From positions 1 through 64,000 of the forward strand of contig JAOLZO010000006.1 in NCBI GenBank assembly GCA_028343845.1: a DNA stretch of 64,000 nt, given 5' to 3'. Source of the stretch: Verrucomicrobiota bacterium. GTDB taxonomy: Bacteria > Verrucomicrobiota > Verrucomicrobiia > Opitutales > Seribacteraceae. The notes below the pieces were generated by a model that was not told the origin of the DNA, made no database searches, and saw only the letters and a program-made list of their open reading frames with translations. The position numbers and the translations under genes were made by a program. This document shows, in pieces, positions 8,890 to 17,800 of this stretch (positions within the stretch are counted from its first letter, which is position 1; every line of letters begins with the position of its first letter).

Positions 8890-9705
8890 CTAGATTACCG
8901 GTTTTAGGCATGCGGTTATTTCGGAAAAAGCTTCATCCGTATCGTCCACAATCTTGAAAAGATCCAAATCTTTCGGCGAGATTACACCCCACTTGACGAA
9001 ATGATCAAAGTTGATCAAACCTTCCCAAAATTCACGACCGTAAAGAAAAACGGGTAATTGTTTATCCAGTTTGCCGGTTTGAGCTAGGGTGAGCGTCTCG
9101 AATAATTCGTCCATGGTGCCGAAACCGCCAGGGAAGACCACGATGGCTTTGGCATGGTAAAGGAAGTAAAACTTCCGGATAAAGAAGTAGTGGAATTCGA
9201 AAGAGAGTTCTGGTGTGGCATACTGATTGACGCCTTGTTCGAAAGGCAGGCTTATTCCCAGGGCAATCGATGCCCCCCCGGCTTGGTCAGCTCCTTTGTT
9301 GGCCGCTTCCATCATGCCGGGCCCACCTCCGGAGCATATTAGGTACTGATCTTTTGGGTCCTCGTGGTCGAGAGACCATTTTGTCAGCCTTTCGGACAGT
9401 TCTACAGCTTGGTCGTAATATTTGGACAGGAGAAGCGTTCTTTCCTTCTTGAGAACTTCTTCGGTCTGTTCTTCGCTCCTGTCTGCGGTTTCTTCAGGCA
9501 GGTCTTTCAGCAATGCGTCCAACTCGTCTTGAGCCTGTGCGGAATCCTTTGACCGGGCAGACCCGAATAAGACGATGGTGTTTTCAACCCCATGCTCGGT
9601 TAAGCGGACATCGGGTTCGATCAGTTCGCATTGGACCCGAATAGGGCGCGCGTGAGGGCTTTTCAGAAAAGTTGAATTGTCGTAGGCTTTGGAAGGTTTG
9701 TTCAT
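8890..9705 (-). CDS. LOG-family protein (possible cytokinin riboside monophosphate phosphoribohydrolase)
   Basis: Rossmann-like LOG family, often misannotated as lysine decarboxylase. The two nucleotide-binding motifs are clear: GGGPGMMEAANKGA near residue 125 and FPGGFGTMDELFE near residue 190, the latter containing PGGxGTxxE. Characterised members release a base from AMP-type nucleotides. About 85 N-terminal residues precede the core and include a Glu/Lys-rich stretch (SEEQTEEVLKKE), longer than in short LOG proteins. The gene is convergent with the pseudouridine synthase (31-bp gap) and transcribed alone. A 12-bp inverted repeat lies directly upstream. Confidence 0.88.
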   Translation of the reverse strand: MNKPSKAYDNSTFLKSPHARPIRVQCELIEPDVRLTEHGVENTIVLFGSARSKDSAQAQDELDALLKDLPEETADRSEEQTEEVLKKERTLLLSKYYDQAVELSERLTKWSLDHEDPKDQYLICSGGGPGMMEAANKGADQAGGASIALGISLPFEQGVNQYATPELSFEFHYFFIRKFYFLYHAKAIVVFPGGFGTMDELFETLTLAQTGKLDKQLPVFLYGREFWEGLINFDHFVKWGVISPKDLDLFKIVDDTDEAFSEITACLKPVI

Positions 9706-9709
9706 GGCT

Positions 9710-9799
9710 TTATCTTTGAGCTTCGAGCCTGAAATGAAAAGAGCAAATGCGTCATTAGTAAAAAAAGAGTTCTTTTTCGCTAAAGTCGCTCAAAGATAA
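9710..9799. repeat. 12-bp perfect inverted repeat upstream of the LOG gene
   Basis: TTATCTTTGAGC (9710-9721) and its exact reverse complement GCTCAAAGATAA (9788-9799), separated by 66 bp, lie in the 214-bp gap between the LOG gene and the following small ORF. One arm is only 4 bp upstream of the LOG start codon. It could be a pair of operator half-sites or a cruciform; nothing identifies a binding protein. The rest of the gap is AT-rich with no gene seen. Confidence 0.6.
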
Positions 9800-9871
9800 G
9801 TCGACTATGCATCGTAGCTGCAAGGAAGCAGACCTAATAAATCGAGGTTCGGTCCACAGGAGGTAGATCAG

Positions 9872-9925
9872 AATCACAACCGCCAATTAGCGCCAATCAG
9901 GCGCATTTCCAAATTTGTTGTGATT
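9872..9925. repeat. 9-bp inverted repeat spanning the start of the small acidic ORF
   Basis: AATCACAAC (9872-9880) and GTTGTGATT (9917-9925) are perfect reverse complements, 36 bp apart. Between them GCCAAT occurs twice, 10 bp apart, and GGCGC is present. The right arm contains the presumed GTG start (9920) of the next ORF, so a folded message would bury that start. A strong AGGAGGT (9858-9864) lies just before the left arm, with no start codon at normal spacing. This may be a regulatory leader. Confidence 0.45.
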
Positions 9926-10198
9926 TTTATCAAGGATTACCTAGAAAAAACATCTACCTCCATTCCTACAGAAACGCCTTCCGAAGAAGCTGATTGCTCG
10001 GTTTTAGAGTTTCCTGATCAAACGGCTCAAAAAGATCAGGGCTGCTCAAGGGAAGAAATAGGCAAACTTGTGGACAAGCTTATGTCCATGCCTGAACCTT
10101 CGGGACCTGGGAAGGGTTTGCTTTCGGACCTTTATGACATCGACGAAGATCCGTTTCTTTCCGTGGCAGCTCGGGTTCTCGAGGAAGAGATTAACTGA
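9920..10198 (+). CDS. Small acidic protein of unknown function
   Basis: 92-residue ORF rich in Glu, Asp and Ser, without signal peptide or membrane segment. Apart from EEIGKLVDKL and FLSVAARVLEEE, which look helical, no motif is recognised. The only start at this end is GTG 9920; the next ATG codons (10081 and 10087) would leave under 40 residues. The gene is convergent with a SixA-like phosphatase, 1 bp from its stop. The size and helical C-terminus recall antitoxin or adaptor proteins, but no toxin partner lies beside it. It might not be a gene. Confidence 0.5.
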   Translation: MIFIKDYLEKTSTSIPTETPSEEADCSVLEFPDQTAQKDQGCSREEIGKLVDKLMSMPEPSGPGKGLLSDLYDIDEDPFLSVAARVLEEEIN

Positions 10199-10199
10199 C

Positions 10200-10691
10200 T
10201 TAGTGTTCCCTTTTGGGGAAATCGAAATCGAGAAGCACGCATTTTCCAGGCTCTATTTCTTTCCACTCATTGACTTCGGCCTTGAGTGAGACAATTCCGC
10301 ATGTGGGGACGTTCGGTATTTCCAAATAGGTTAGAATATTGGATAGAAAGGTGATGGTCGGATTGTGAAAGACAAAGGCCATCGAGTCGACCGTATCGGG
10401 TGCTTCCGTGATGAAGTTTAAAACGTCCGAAGCCGATGCATCGTATAGTTCGCCTTCAACTTTGATTTCCTTCTCCTTCCACCAAAACCGTTTCAGTATA
10501 TCAGCTGTTTCGCGAGCCCGTTTGGCTCGGGAGCAAAAAATCAGTTCAGGCACAGGCCAATTCGATGCCATTCTTTGTGCCATAATGGGGGCGTCTCTAT
10601 TTCCTCTCGTGTTTAATGGACGATCTGCATCATCCAGATTTGGAGTGTCCCAAGATGACTTTGCGTGACGAATGAGAAACAGGGTTTTCAT
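10200..10691 (-). CDS. SixA-like histidine phosphatase
   Basis: Histidine-phosphatase superfamily protein of 163 aa. The N-terminal RHG-type motif FLIRHAKSSW near residue 6 carries the phospho-accepting His. Arg in CSRAKRARETA near residue 55 and His in AFVFHNPTI near residue 105 complete the usual active site. Length and the AKSSW variant fit SixA, which removes phosphate from phosphohistidine in HPt domains or in the nitrogen PTS. Neither partner is nearby. The start is divergent from a lipoprotein gene across a 60-bp gap. Confidence 0.85.
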   Translation of the reverse strand: MKTLFLIRHAKSSWDTPNLDDADRPLNTRGNRDAPIMAQRMASNWPVPELIFCSRAKRARETADILKRFWWKEKEIKVEGELYDASASDVLNFITEAPDTVDSMAFVFHNPTITFLSNILTYLEIPNVPTCGIVSLKAEVNEWKEIEPGKCVLLDFDFPKREH

Positions 10692-10751
10692 AATGCCTAT
10701 GGCCCTAACAATGAGTTTTTTCTGTTTGCCTGCAAGGTTTCAATCGCAAGA

Positions 10752-11342
10752 ATGAAGGAAATGATTGTTCGTCTTTCTACCCTGTCTGCCGCATTGCTTT
10801 TGCTTGCGGGGTGTCCTGATGACAGTGGACCGGAGGTGGTTGACCCGATCGTCCCCGAGAAGCCCGATCCGAAGCCATTTGCCGAGGATGGGGAGGTGAT
10901 TGTCGAAGTGCCCCGCTTTGCTTCAAATGATCGCAAGCTCGGTGAAATAATGGAGGACTTTTCCGGTTCGATCGATGCGTACCCGCTTGTGGATCAAGCC
11001 GAAACGATCATGAAGAAAAATGGCAGGCTTTACAGGAGAGGTATTGAAGACGAGCCCTTTACCGGTACCGTCGTTGAGTCTTTCCCCAATGGCAGCTTGT
11101 CCCTAAGCACGACTTTTTACGAAGGCAAGCCACATGGATCCCAAAAGAGGAATTTCCCTGATGGAGCAATGGCGTCGGAGATCTTTTTTGACAAAGGGGT
11201 TCTTTCGGGGATCAAGACCAAATGGTGGAAGAACGGCAGAATGCGCGAGGAAGAATATTGGAGTGACGGTAAATTCAGAGGGCGGAGGCTTTGGGACGAA
11301 ATCGGCAGGCTGGTTAGGGAAGAAATCGTGCATGAAGACTAA
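10752..11342 (+). CDS. Lipoprotein with MORN-2/YwqK-type repeats
   Basis: Predicted lipoprotein of 196 aa. From ATG 10752 the sequence begins with charged residues, a hydrophobic stretch and the lipobox LLAGC, giving Cys at about residue 18. Earlier in-frame starts would spoil this signal. A Pro/Asp-rich linker follows. About four short repeats of the MORN-2/YwqK kind are then visible: YRRGIEDEPFTGTVVE, FPNGSLSLSTTFYEGKPHG, FPDGAMASEIFFDKG and WKNGRMREEEYWSDGKFRG. Such proteins are often annotated as YwqK-family antitoxins, but here no toxin gene is adjacent and the lipobox implies an envelope location. A second lipoprotein of this kind lies at 29391. Confidence 0.8.
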   Translation: MKEMIVRLSTLSAALLLLAGCPDDSGPEVVDPIVPEKPDPKPFAEDGEVIVEVPRFASNDRKLGEIMEDFSGSIDAYPLVDQAETIMKKNGRLYRRGIEDEPFTGTVVESFPNGSLSLSTTFYEGKPHGSQKRNFPDGAMASEIFFDKGVLSGIKTKWWKNGRMREEEYWSDGKFRGRRLWDEIGRLVREEIVHED

Positions 11343-12241
11343 TCGTCGGCCTCTTCCTTGCTCCTGATCTCATCGAGGTACTTGCCGAAATCTCCGATTC
11401 TTATGATTGATAGGTTTTTGATTACCTCTCTCTTCTCGATCTCTCGGATCAAATCGAATAATTCGTCAGAAAAGTCGTCAGGGACCACAACGGCCAAATG
11501 CCGAGCTCCCAATCGGAAATTCGTGTCACTCAGAATATTGAGTAAGTCAGTCTCGCTTTTCGAATCCCAGCTGGTTCGAACCTCTATCCCAAGGCCCCAT
11601 GGTTGAATCCATAAATCCGTTTCGCCAACCCCGAATTTTTTTGTAACCTCGGCGTTTCGGAGGGCTAGCTTGTGCTCGCAAATATGAATCAGATCCATGA
11701 TGCTCGCTGAATTTCCAGTCAATGAATCTCTTTCCTTGGCCACGAGAGAGGAAAGATAGGAATTCAGATTCCCTCGATGGATCATTTGCATCCGCTCTCG
11801 GGCAAAATTCCTTAGCTGGACATCGGGGAAAAGCGTGCTCAGGGACAATTCCTTGTTGTCTGCGAGGCCGCTTCTGGTGGTTCGTTTTTCTACTCCGCTT
11901 ATCAATTGGTCGAGATCATCAGGGAAATTCAATGTGTGAACCCGCAGGTCGTAATGGCCTTGCTTGCGAGACAGTTCTCCGAGTTGTTCGCGAATCCACA
12001 TGCATAGGAAATAGGCTTCGTCGTTTCCTTCGTAACCTTTTTCGCGAAAGAACGTGATTTTCTCTCTGAATCCCAGAACCCCACTTTGGTAGTAGTCGTA
12101 CGGTCCATCGACATGGCTTATAACTGCGGTGAGCGCTTCCAGCAAATCCCGGTCATCTTTCCAATCTCTGCGTTTTCTGTGATATACGGGTGTGCCTATT
12201 GTCGAGGCTTTGGGCCTTTTGAAGGTGGGGGAATCGTCCAT
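11339..12241 (-). CDS. Unrecognised 300-aa protein, possibly nuclease-like C-terminus
   Basis: I do not recognise this protein. It is soluble, with a basic N-terminus (RKRRDWKDDRD), a largely helical middle, and a C-terminal alpha/beta-looking region. In that region GVGETDLWIQPWGLGIEVR, a following beta-strand (HLAVVVPDDF) and a helix resemble the D...ExK layout of PD-(D/E)xK nucleases, though Arg replaces the Lys. The stop overlaps the stop of the lipoprotein gene by 4 bp (convergent). It does not look operonic with anything. ATG 12241 is the first start in frame; the upstream gap to the next gene is 110 bp. Confidence 0.7.
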   Translation of the reverse strand: MDDSPTFKRPKASTIGTPVYHRKRRDWKDDRDLLEALTAVISHVDGPYDYYQSGVLGFREKITFFREKGYEGNDEAYFLCMWIREQLGELSRKQGHYDLRVHTLNFPDDLDQLISGVEKRTTRSGLADNKELSLSTLFPDVQLRNFARERMQMIHRGNLNSYLSSLVAKERDSLTGNSASIMDLIHICEHKLALRNAEVTKKFGVGETDLWIQPWGLGIEVRTSWDSKSETDLLNILSDTNFRLGARHLAVVVPDDFSDELFDLIREIEKREVIKNLSIIRIGDFGKYLDEIRSKEEADD

Positions 12242-12351
12242 TTTTGGGGAAGGTTGATGCCATTATGATTGCATGGCATCTGATAACGCAACCTTTAATG
12301 GGTTGATCGCTCCGAACTTGCCTTGGCCCTGAAACTCTCTAGTTTGTAAGC

Positions 12352-13077
12352 ATGAAATGGGCTTGCTTAACAAGGAATCTGATCAAAGGTCTGTTTGTAG
12401 CCGTTGCCCTGCCTTTTTACCACGGAAACGCTCAAACTCTCATGTCCACGAGGGCGTTTTCACCTGATGCCAATGGATCTTTGGCTTCTGCAAAAATAAT
12501 CCGAGTGGTTCAACCAGGAGTTTTTGACGTTCAGACAACAGATTACGTCGTGAGGATGCGGGCGTGGGGCGTTGGTTTCCCAAAGCGGGATCAACCCGGT
12601 TACGCCGAGGCCCTTTCCTTCACCGAGAACAGACTGGTGCTGACGGCTCCGAACTTTAAGATCAAGAGAGAATTTGACGAGAAGAACCTAAAGGTTGTGG
12701 ACGTAGTGCTCATGGGTGGGAAAATGAACTTTAGTAGGGAGGCGATCGGATTGGGTATTGGTTGGCATTTGGAAAAGGAGACCAACAGGTATGGCCCATT
12801 TGTTCTCGCTCAGTTGAAATCGAAGCGAATGAATGCGGGAGTTTGGGCAAACAATTTCAATTATAACCAGGCGGACCCATTGGCCCGGCCAACCCCTCAG
12901 CTACCTAATGCGTTACGGGATAGAAACACTTTTGTGCCAGGCTTGAGCTATTGGGTCTCGAGCTTGGGCAAAATCCACAGGCCCGGGTGCTCATTTTACG
13001 AACGGGGCAAAGGAGTGCTTACCTCAAAGCCAAGTGGTCGGGATTGCAGGATTTGCGGGGGCAGAAAGCCCAAGTAG
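12352..13077 (+). CDS. Secreted SNase-fold protein, probably catalytically inactive
   Basis: Exported protein of 241 aa. Residues 1-27 form a signal peptide ending near GNAQT. Residues about 45-165 follow the staphylococcal-nuclease fold: VRMRAWGVGFPK aligns with the nuclease strand that normally reads RLLxVDTPE, and GYAEALSFTENRL with its helix. MNAGVWANN matches the usual C-terminal GLW segment. The Asp and Glu of VDTPE are replaced by Gly and Lys, and the expected second Arg is not obvious. The C-terminus (from about 197) has YWVSSLGKIHRPGCSFYE and CRICGG, a His/Cys-rich tail seen after some SNase domains. A structural or binding role seems likelier than catalysis. Confidence 0.8.
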   Translation: MKWACLTRNLIKGLFVAVALPFYHGNAQTLMSTRAFSPDANGSLASAKIIRVVQPGVFDVQTTDYVVRMRAWGVGFPKRDQPGYAEALSFTENRLVLTAPNFKIKREFDEKNLKVVDVVLMGGKMNFSREAIGLGIGWHLEKETNRYGPFVLAQLKSKRMNAGVWANNFNYNQADPLARPTPQLPNALRDRNTFVPGLSYWVSSLGKIHRPGCSFYERGKGVLTSKPSGRDCRICGGRKPK

Positions 13078-13180
13078 TTACCTTATTTGCAAGGCTGGTG
13101 AAGGTTATTCCATTCCGTAATATGTTTCAGGCTCGCTTGGCTCAACTTTTTGCTCTCGTTTTTTGCTATGTTTAAGCGCT

Positions 13181-14392
13181 ATGGATAGAACTACGAACAT
13201 GTACATACCAGCATTAAGTGAGTTTCCTGAATTTTCTCTTGAACGCCTGCTACGCACCTGCTTTGGCCATTCTCCCGAAGAGGAGCTGAAGATTTGCATT
13301 CTCATCGATCTTCCCGACCTTTCCCTGATGGTGGGGCACAAGTTCATGAGCGAGCATGGCTTTGAGGTACAGAAGCGAGCCCATGACGTCTTCCTCAAAT
13401 TATTGAAGGAGGGCGTTTCCGAAAAGTTGGGCTATACTGAAAACGATTTTTTTGCATATCGCGCGACTGGCGGAAGTAATCTCGATCCAGATGACGAGCT
13501 GACTGATTTCGAGGGGAACTCTCTTACTTTTACGCGGGACGTATGCCCAAAATACGATTTGATACTGGCCATTTCTGACTTTTCGCTAACCGCGCCCCTC
13601 ACTGCCATGGCCAAGGAGTACGGTTTTCGTGGCGCAACCCTGCACGGAGTGAATGATATTATTTTGCAATCGGGCCTTTCGGTCGATTACCAAATGGTCA
13701 GCAGGCAAGCCGAACTGTTCCGAAGCGCCTTGGATCATGCCGATGCCTTCGAATTGGATTTCGAGGCGCTTGGAAGGTCTTTTACCCTCCGAATTGAATG
13801 TGAGCGTCAGCAAGCCCAGAAAAGTCACGGCTTATGCCCTCCGGGCATTCCTGACGTTGCGAATTTACCTGCCGGAGAAGTCTATTTCGTGCCCAAAGGC
13901 GCATCCGGCTCTTTCCCCTTCCGGTTTTCCGACGGAACCCTTGCCGAGATGAAGGTTTCGGACGGAGCGATTGTCGAAGCCGTTCTGTTGCATGGGTCCG
14001 AAGATCTTGTTGAGGAGAGGAACCGCTTGTTGACTGGGGATCCGGCGACCGGTATCATTGGGGAACTTGGCTTTGGCACTCAAATCCTGCCTTTTTCAGG
14101 TAAGGATATTCAGGACGAGAAAATCATCGGGACCTGTCACGTTGCCACGGGTCGAAGCGATCATCTCGGCGGGAATCTTACTCCTGATCTTTTCAATTCC
14201 AGGCAAAATGCTTCTCACGATGACATCCTTTACGCACCCCCTAAGACTCCTGAAATCACCGTCAGTCAGGTAAGGATGTTCAAGGACGGGACCGTTTCGC
14301 CAATATTGGAACGTTTTGCACCCACTTCCTACCTGCTGCAAAGGCTAGAAGATGAATATCCTGTGGAGAAATTTACCGGCCAAGTGGTCTAG
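13181..14392 (+). CDS. M29-like metallopeptidase-family protein
   Basis: 403-aa cytosolic protein that resembles the M29 aminopeptidase family in its C-terminal half: Glu in NLPAGEVYFVP near residue 235, Glu in IGELGFGTQ near residue 290, His pairs in GTCHVATGRSDHLGG near residue 320, and His/Asp in ASHDDILY. The N-terminal half is only loosely similar to the M29 gene at 5797 and contains FSLTAPLTAMAKEYGFRG. The two may therefore act on different substrates. ATG 13181 is chosen; TTG 13163 and ATG 13199 are alternatives, none with a good ribosome-binding site. It overlaps the next small ORF by about 40 bp. Confidence 0.8.
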   Translation: MDRTTNMYIPALSEFPEFSLERLLRTCFGHSPEEELKICILIDLPDLSLMVGHKFMSEHGFEVQKRAHDVFLKLLKEGVSEKLGYTENDFFAYRATGGSNLDPDDELTDFEGNSLTFTRDVCPKYDLILAISDFSLTAPLTAMAKEYGFRGATLHGVNDIILQSGLSVDYQMVSRQAELFRSALDHADAFELDFEALGRSFTLRIECERQQAQKSHGLCPPGIPDVANLPAGEVYFVPKGASGSFPFRFSDGTLAEMKVSDGAIVEAVLLHGSEDLVEERNRLLTGDPATGIIGELGFGTQILPFSGKDIQDEKIIGTCHVATGRSDHLGGNLTPDLFNSRQNASHDDILYAPPKTPEITVSQVRMFKDGTVSPILERFAPTSYLLQRLEDEYPVEKFTGQVV

Positions 14393-14723
14393 GCAAGTCG
14401 TTGTCCTGACCTTTCTTTGTCTTGGGCTCGAAGTATGGGGGTACCGTCCGGTTCCGCAAGCTCCCCGGGCTCCATCCGTAAGCCAAGTTCGTTCGGTTCC
14501 CCGGTATTCTAATTTCACGAGGGCTCCCAGAGCACCCAGTGCCCCCGTGTCCAGAAAGGCCAGATTCGCCCCGAGAGCCCCTTTGCCCAAGACCGTTACC
14601 CTCGTCAAGAGACCTCCCAGCGTGAAGCGTTCCAAGCCTGTTCGGTTTGTTCCATTTGTGAGGCGTGTCCCCGTTCCCAGACGGGTCCCTATCGTGCGTG
14701 TCGTGCCAAAGCGAAGGCAATGA
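14352..14723 (+). CDS. Small secreted Pro/Arg-rich basic protein
   Basis: 123-aa ORF that begins inside the end of the M29-like gene in another frame. Residues 14-32 make a plausible signal peptide (VVVLTFLCLGLEVWG). The rest is strongly basic, with repeated R-A-P and R-V-P units such as QAPRAPS, TRAPRAPSAP and FAPRAPLP, ending in VPIVRVVPKRRQ. Low complexity makes homology hard to judge. The signal peptide and the AGAAG just before ATG 14352 favour a real gene. Opposite-strand ORFs here are Gly/Thr-rich mirror images of the repeats and look like shadows. Confidence 0.5.
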   Translation: MNILWRNLPAKWSRQVVVLTFLCLGLEVWGYRPVPQAPRAPSVSQVRSVPRYSNFTRAPRAPSAPVSRKARFAPRAPLPKTVTLVKRPPSVKRSKPVRFVPFVRRVPVPRRVPIVRVVPKRRQ

Positions 14724-14809
14724 AATCGCGTCGCTTTTGCAGCTTTCAAGGAACCCTTGCGAGTTATTCATTTAAAAGCTTTGCTTTTTTAAGGGTTTTT
14801 TAGGAAATT

Positions 14810-17800
14810 ATGGACATGTCGGAGCATCCAAGCCCTTATGCTCTTCCTCAACTAAGGATGTGTTATCGTCAGCTGATTTTGCTGACCGTATCTTTGTCGA
14901 TGGGTTTCTCGATTGTTGGAAACGCTCAAACTTTTACAGGGCAGACACTTCACTCCTATTCGTTGGAATGGAATGGTTCGGCCTATCAAGTCTCGGGTTA
15001 CCCGGGTCAAAGCTTCCCACCGCTTTCTTTATACGAGAATCATTACTATGTGTTGGAGAACAATTCAACAATCGGAACGCTTCTTTCGGTCGGGGAAAAT
15101 AATCAATCCTCATATGGGAAACCGGATGTTTGGAACAACGGGGCTCATGGCAATGAAGAGTATCTGCTTATTGCGCCAGACGTAAATTCATCGAGGACCC
15201 TCCATTACTTCAACCCCGATCAGAACGGCAGCACCGGACAACTGAACGTTTTGCCTTATGACTCGCATTTGTTGCATCCTGACTTGAGTCTGGATGATTC
15301 CCGGTTCGGGCATGCGGTGCAAATCAATGACTGGAACCAAACCATCGTGGGTGCTCCCGGTCAGGGTACTTTGGACGGAGCGGTTTACCTGTTTAACCGG
15401 GAATCGAATGGAAGTCAGACTCAATTGCAAATGATGATGCCTTCGGTCGTTGACGGGCAGTTTGGGGCTTCGGTCGAGGCAAATGGGGACTTTCTCGGGG
15501 TTGGGGCGCCTGATGAATCCGGGTTTCAGGGCAAGGCATACTTGTACATGAGGGAATCGAATGGCAGTTACGCCCTTTGGGAAACTCATGCTCCTCCATC
15601 GCCTCAAGCTGGCGACAGTTTTGGCTGGGCTATGGCAATGGACACTTCCTCAATGGTGGTTGCCTCCTTGCAACGCCAGAATGGAGGAAGTGGGCAAGTC
15701 AGCCATTATAGCAAAAACCCAGACAATACCTGGTCTTTCGTTTCCTCCTTTTCCTCGGATGACAACCAAAGCGGAGATGAATTTGGCCATGACCTCGATT
15801 TGTCGGGAAATTACCTGATTGTCGGGGCCCCCATGGCAGATGCAGATGGTAATAATTCGGGGAGCGCTTACATCTTCGAACTTAACGGTTCCTCTTGGAG
15901 CCAGGTGTCCAAGCTTCAGCCCACCGGTCTTTCGATTGATGATAAGTTCGGTTATTCCGTAGCTCTGTCTGGTAACTTGGCTTTTGTCGGCGCCGTGAAC
16001 GGAGACTCGAACGTTTCCAATACGGGGTGTGTTTACGTTTTTGAAAAAACGCAGTCCGGTTGGACGGAAATCTCCAAGATCAACCCGCCGAGCCTGACCG
16101 CAGATCAGTTGTTCGCATCGAATCTTGAGGTCAACGATGATTTGCTCATGGTGGGTGCTCCTCAGCAGGGTGAGGATGGCTTTGGTTATATTTATCGTGC
16201 GGATGCCAATGCAAGCTTTTGGACACTCATCTCGGCCCTCGACTGCAAGGCCGCTGCGTCTTCCAGCAAGAATTTAACCTTTCTTGCCCTCAAGGATGGC
16301 ATGGCCGTGATTGGAAGCCCGGGGGACAGTACCCAGCAATCTTTCGGAGGAGGGGTTCTTGTGTTTTACAATGATGCTTGGAACAGCCTTGCCTTGCCTC
16401 AATTACATCCTGTCATAGACGGAAACTCGACCCCCTTGGTTCATTTTACCGAGGTTGAGGTCTCAAACCACTCTTATACCTATGATTTCAACGGTTCTCA
16501 TCCTTTTTCCAATTCACTGACTTGGACAATCGATGATGCAAACTTCAGTTCGGGGCAGTCGTCGCCGACCATCGATTCGACTACCGGGGTCTTTACCTAT
16601 AGACCGGATGCGAATTTTAGCGGTCTCCATAGCTTTACTATCTCTCTTCACGAAGGGAACCTCTCGGATAGCGTTCAGTTTTCGGTTTTTGTCGATGGTA
16701 CTCCTGACAGTCCGGTCTTTTCAAACCCTGGCGAATTCATTTTGCCCAATGCGATGGAGGGAGACGATTACAACCAATCGATTTCCTTGTTTGATGCCGA
16801 TGGTGACGCCCTTAGCCTTACCTTGAGCGGGGGAGCGCCTCCTGCCAACTTCGCCATAGTGGGCACTAACCTTACCTTTGCCCCTCCAATCGGTGCCGCT
16901 GGCGGTTTGCCTTCCCAGGCTTACACTTTCCAATTAACGGTTTCAGATGGCTCGCTTTCCTCTGTCCAAACGTTCCAGCTCACGGTGTTGGCAAGAAACG
17001 AGCCACCGTACATTTGGGTAGATGGCAATTCGTCCGTTACGGATCTTAACGTCACGATTCCCGAGGATAGCAACGCGACAACTTGGTTTTCCGTCCTTCC
17101 CACTCTGGATTACAATGATTCCGACGGTCACACGATTGAACTGAACGCTTCCGTTTCGCCTGCCCATGGCACTTTGACTCTCGATATCAATGCGGTGGGT
17201 AATCAAAGCGTATTGTATTTGCCCGATGCTGACTTCAACGGAACGGACACTTTTACCATCCGCCTGAACGACGTTGTTGGCACGATGAACAAATACGACG
17301 AATTGACTTTTTACGTAACGGTGACTCCGGTCAACGACCCGCCCGTGATTACTTCGGTTCCCCCGAGTCAATTTGCCCCTGAGGGCGTTTTGTTTGCATA
17401 TGAACTAAACGTTTCCGATCCGGATCAAGGTGATTCTTTCACGGTGGTCTATTCGAATTTGCCAACTTGGTTGAGTTTCAACCCCGGAAGCTTGACTGTT
17501 TCGGGTACTCCGAGTTGGCAGGATTATGAGGAGTCCGGTCCTCGCCTGATCTTGATCGAGGTCACTGATCAGGCTGGGGCAAAGGGGAGTCAGGGTTTTC
17601 TTTTGGAAGTCGTTCCTACGAATTATCCTCCTAGTATCGTTCAGGGCTCTTCGATCACGATTCAAGTTAATGAAGATTCGGATTTTACGGATATTTCGGT
17701 TTCCGCAACCGATCAGGATGAAACCGTTGGACAGTTGAGCTGGGTCTTGGGAACTGCTCCTGCTAATGGCACGGCCAACGTATCCGGGAATGGCACCGTT

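Noticed and set aside
10752-11342. Toxin-antitoxin module based on the YwqK-like repeats
   Set aside because: The protein has a lipobox and no toxin candidate lies next to it.
14065-14095. TGGCAC in the M29-like gene, considered as a sigma-54 site
   Set aside because: No TTGC at the required 5-bp spacing and the site lies inside a coding region.
14345-14749. Gly/Thr-rich minus-strand frame
   Set aside because: It is the reverse image of the Pro/Arg-rich repeat on the plus strand, which has a signal peptide.
14770-14792. AAAAGC-TTT-GCTTTT hairpin before the giant gene, considered as a terminator
   Set aside because: The stem is only six base pairs, mostly A-T, with a 3-nt loop; too weak to call.
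17275-17300. TGGCACG in the giant gene, considered as a sigma-54 site
   Set aside because: No TTGCW at correct spacing; internal to one continuous coding frame.
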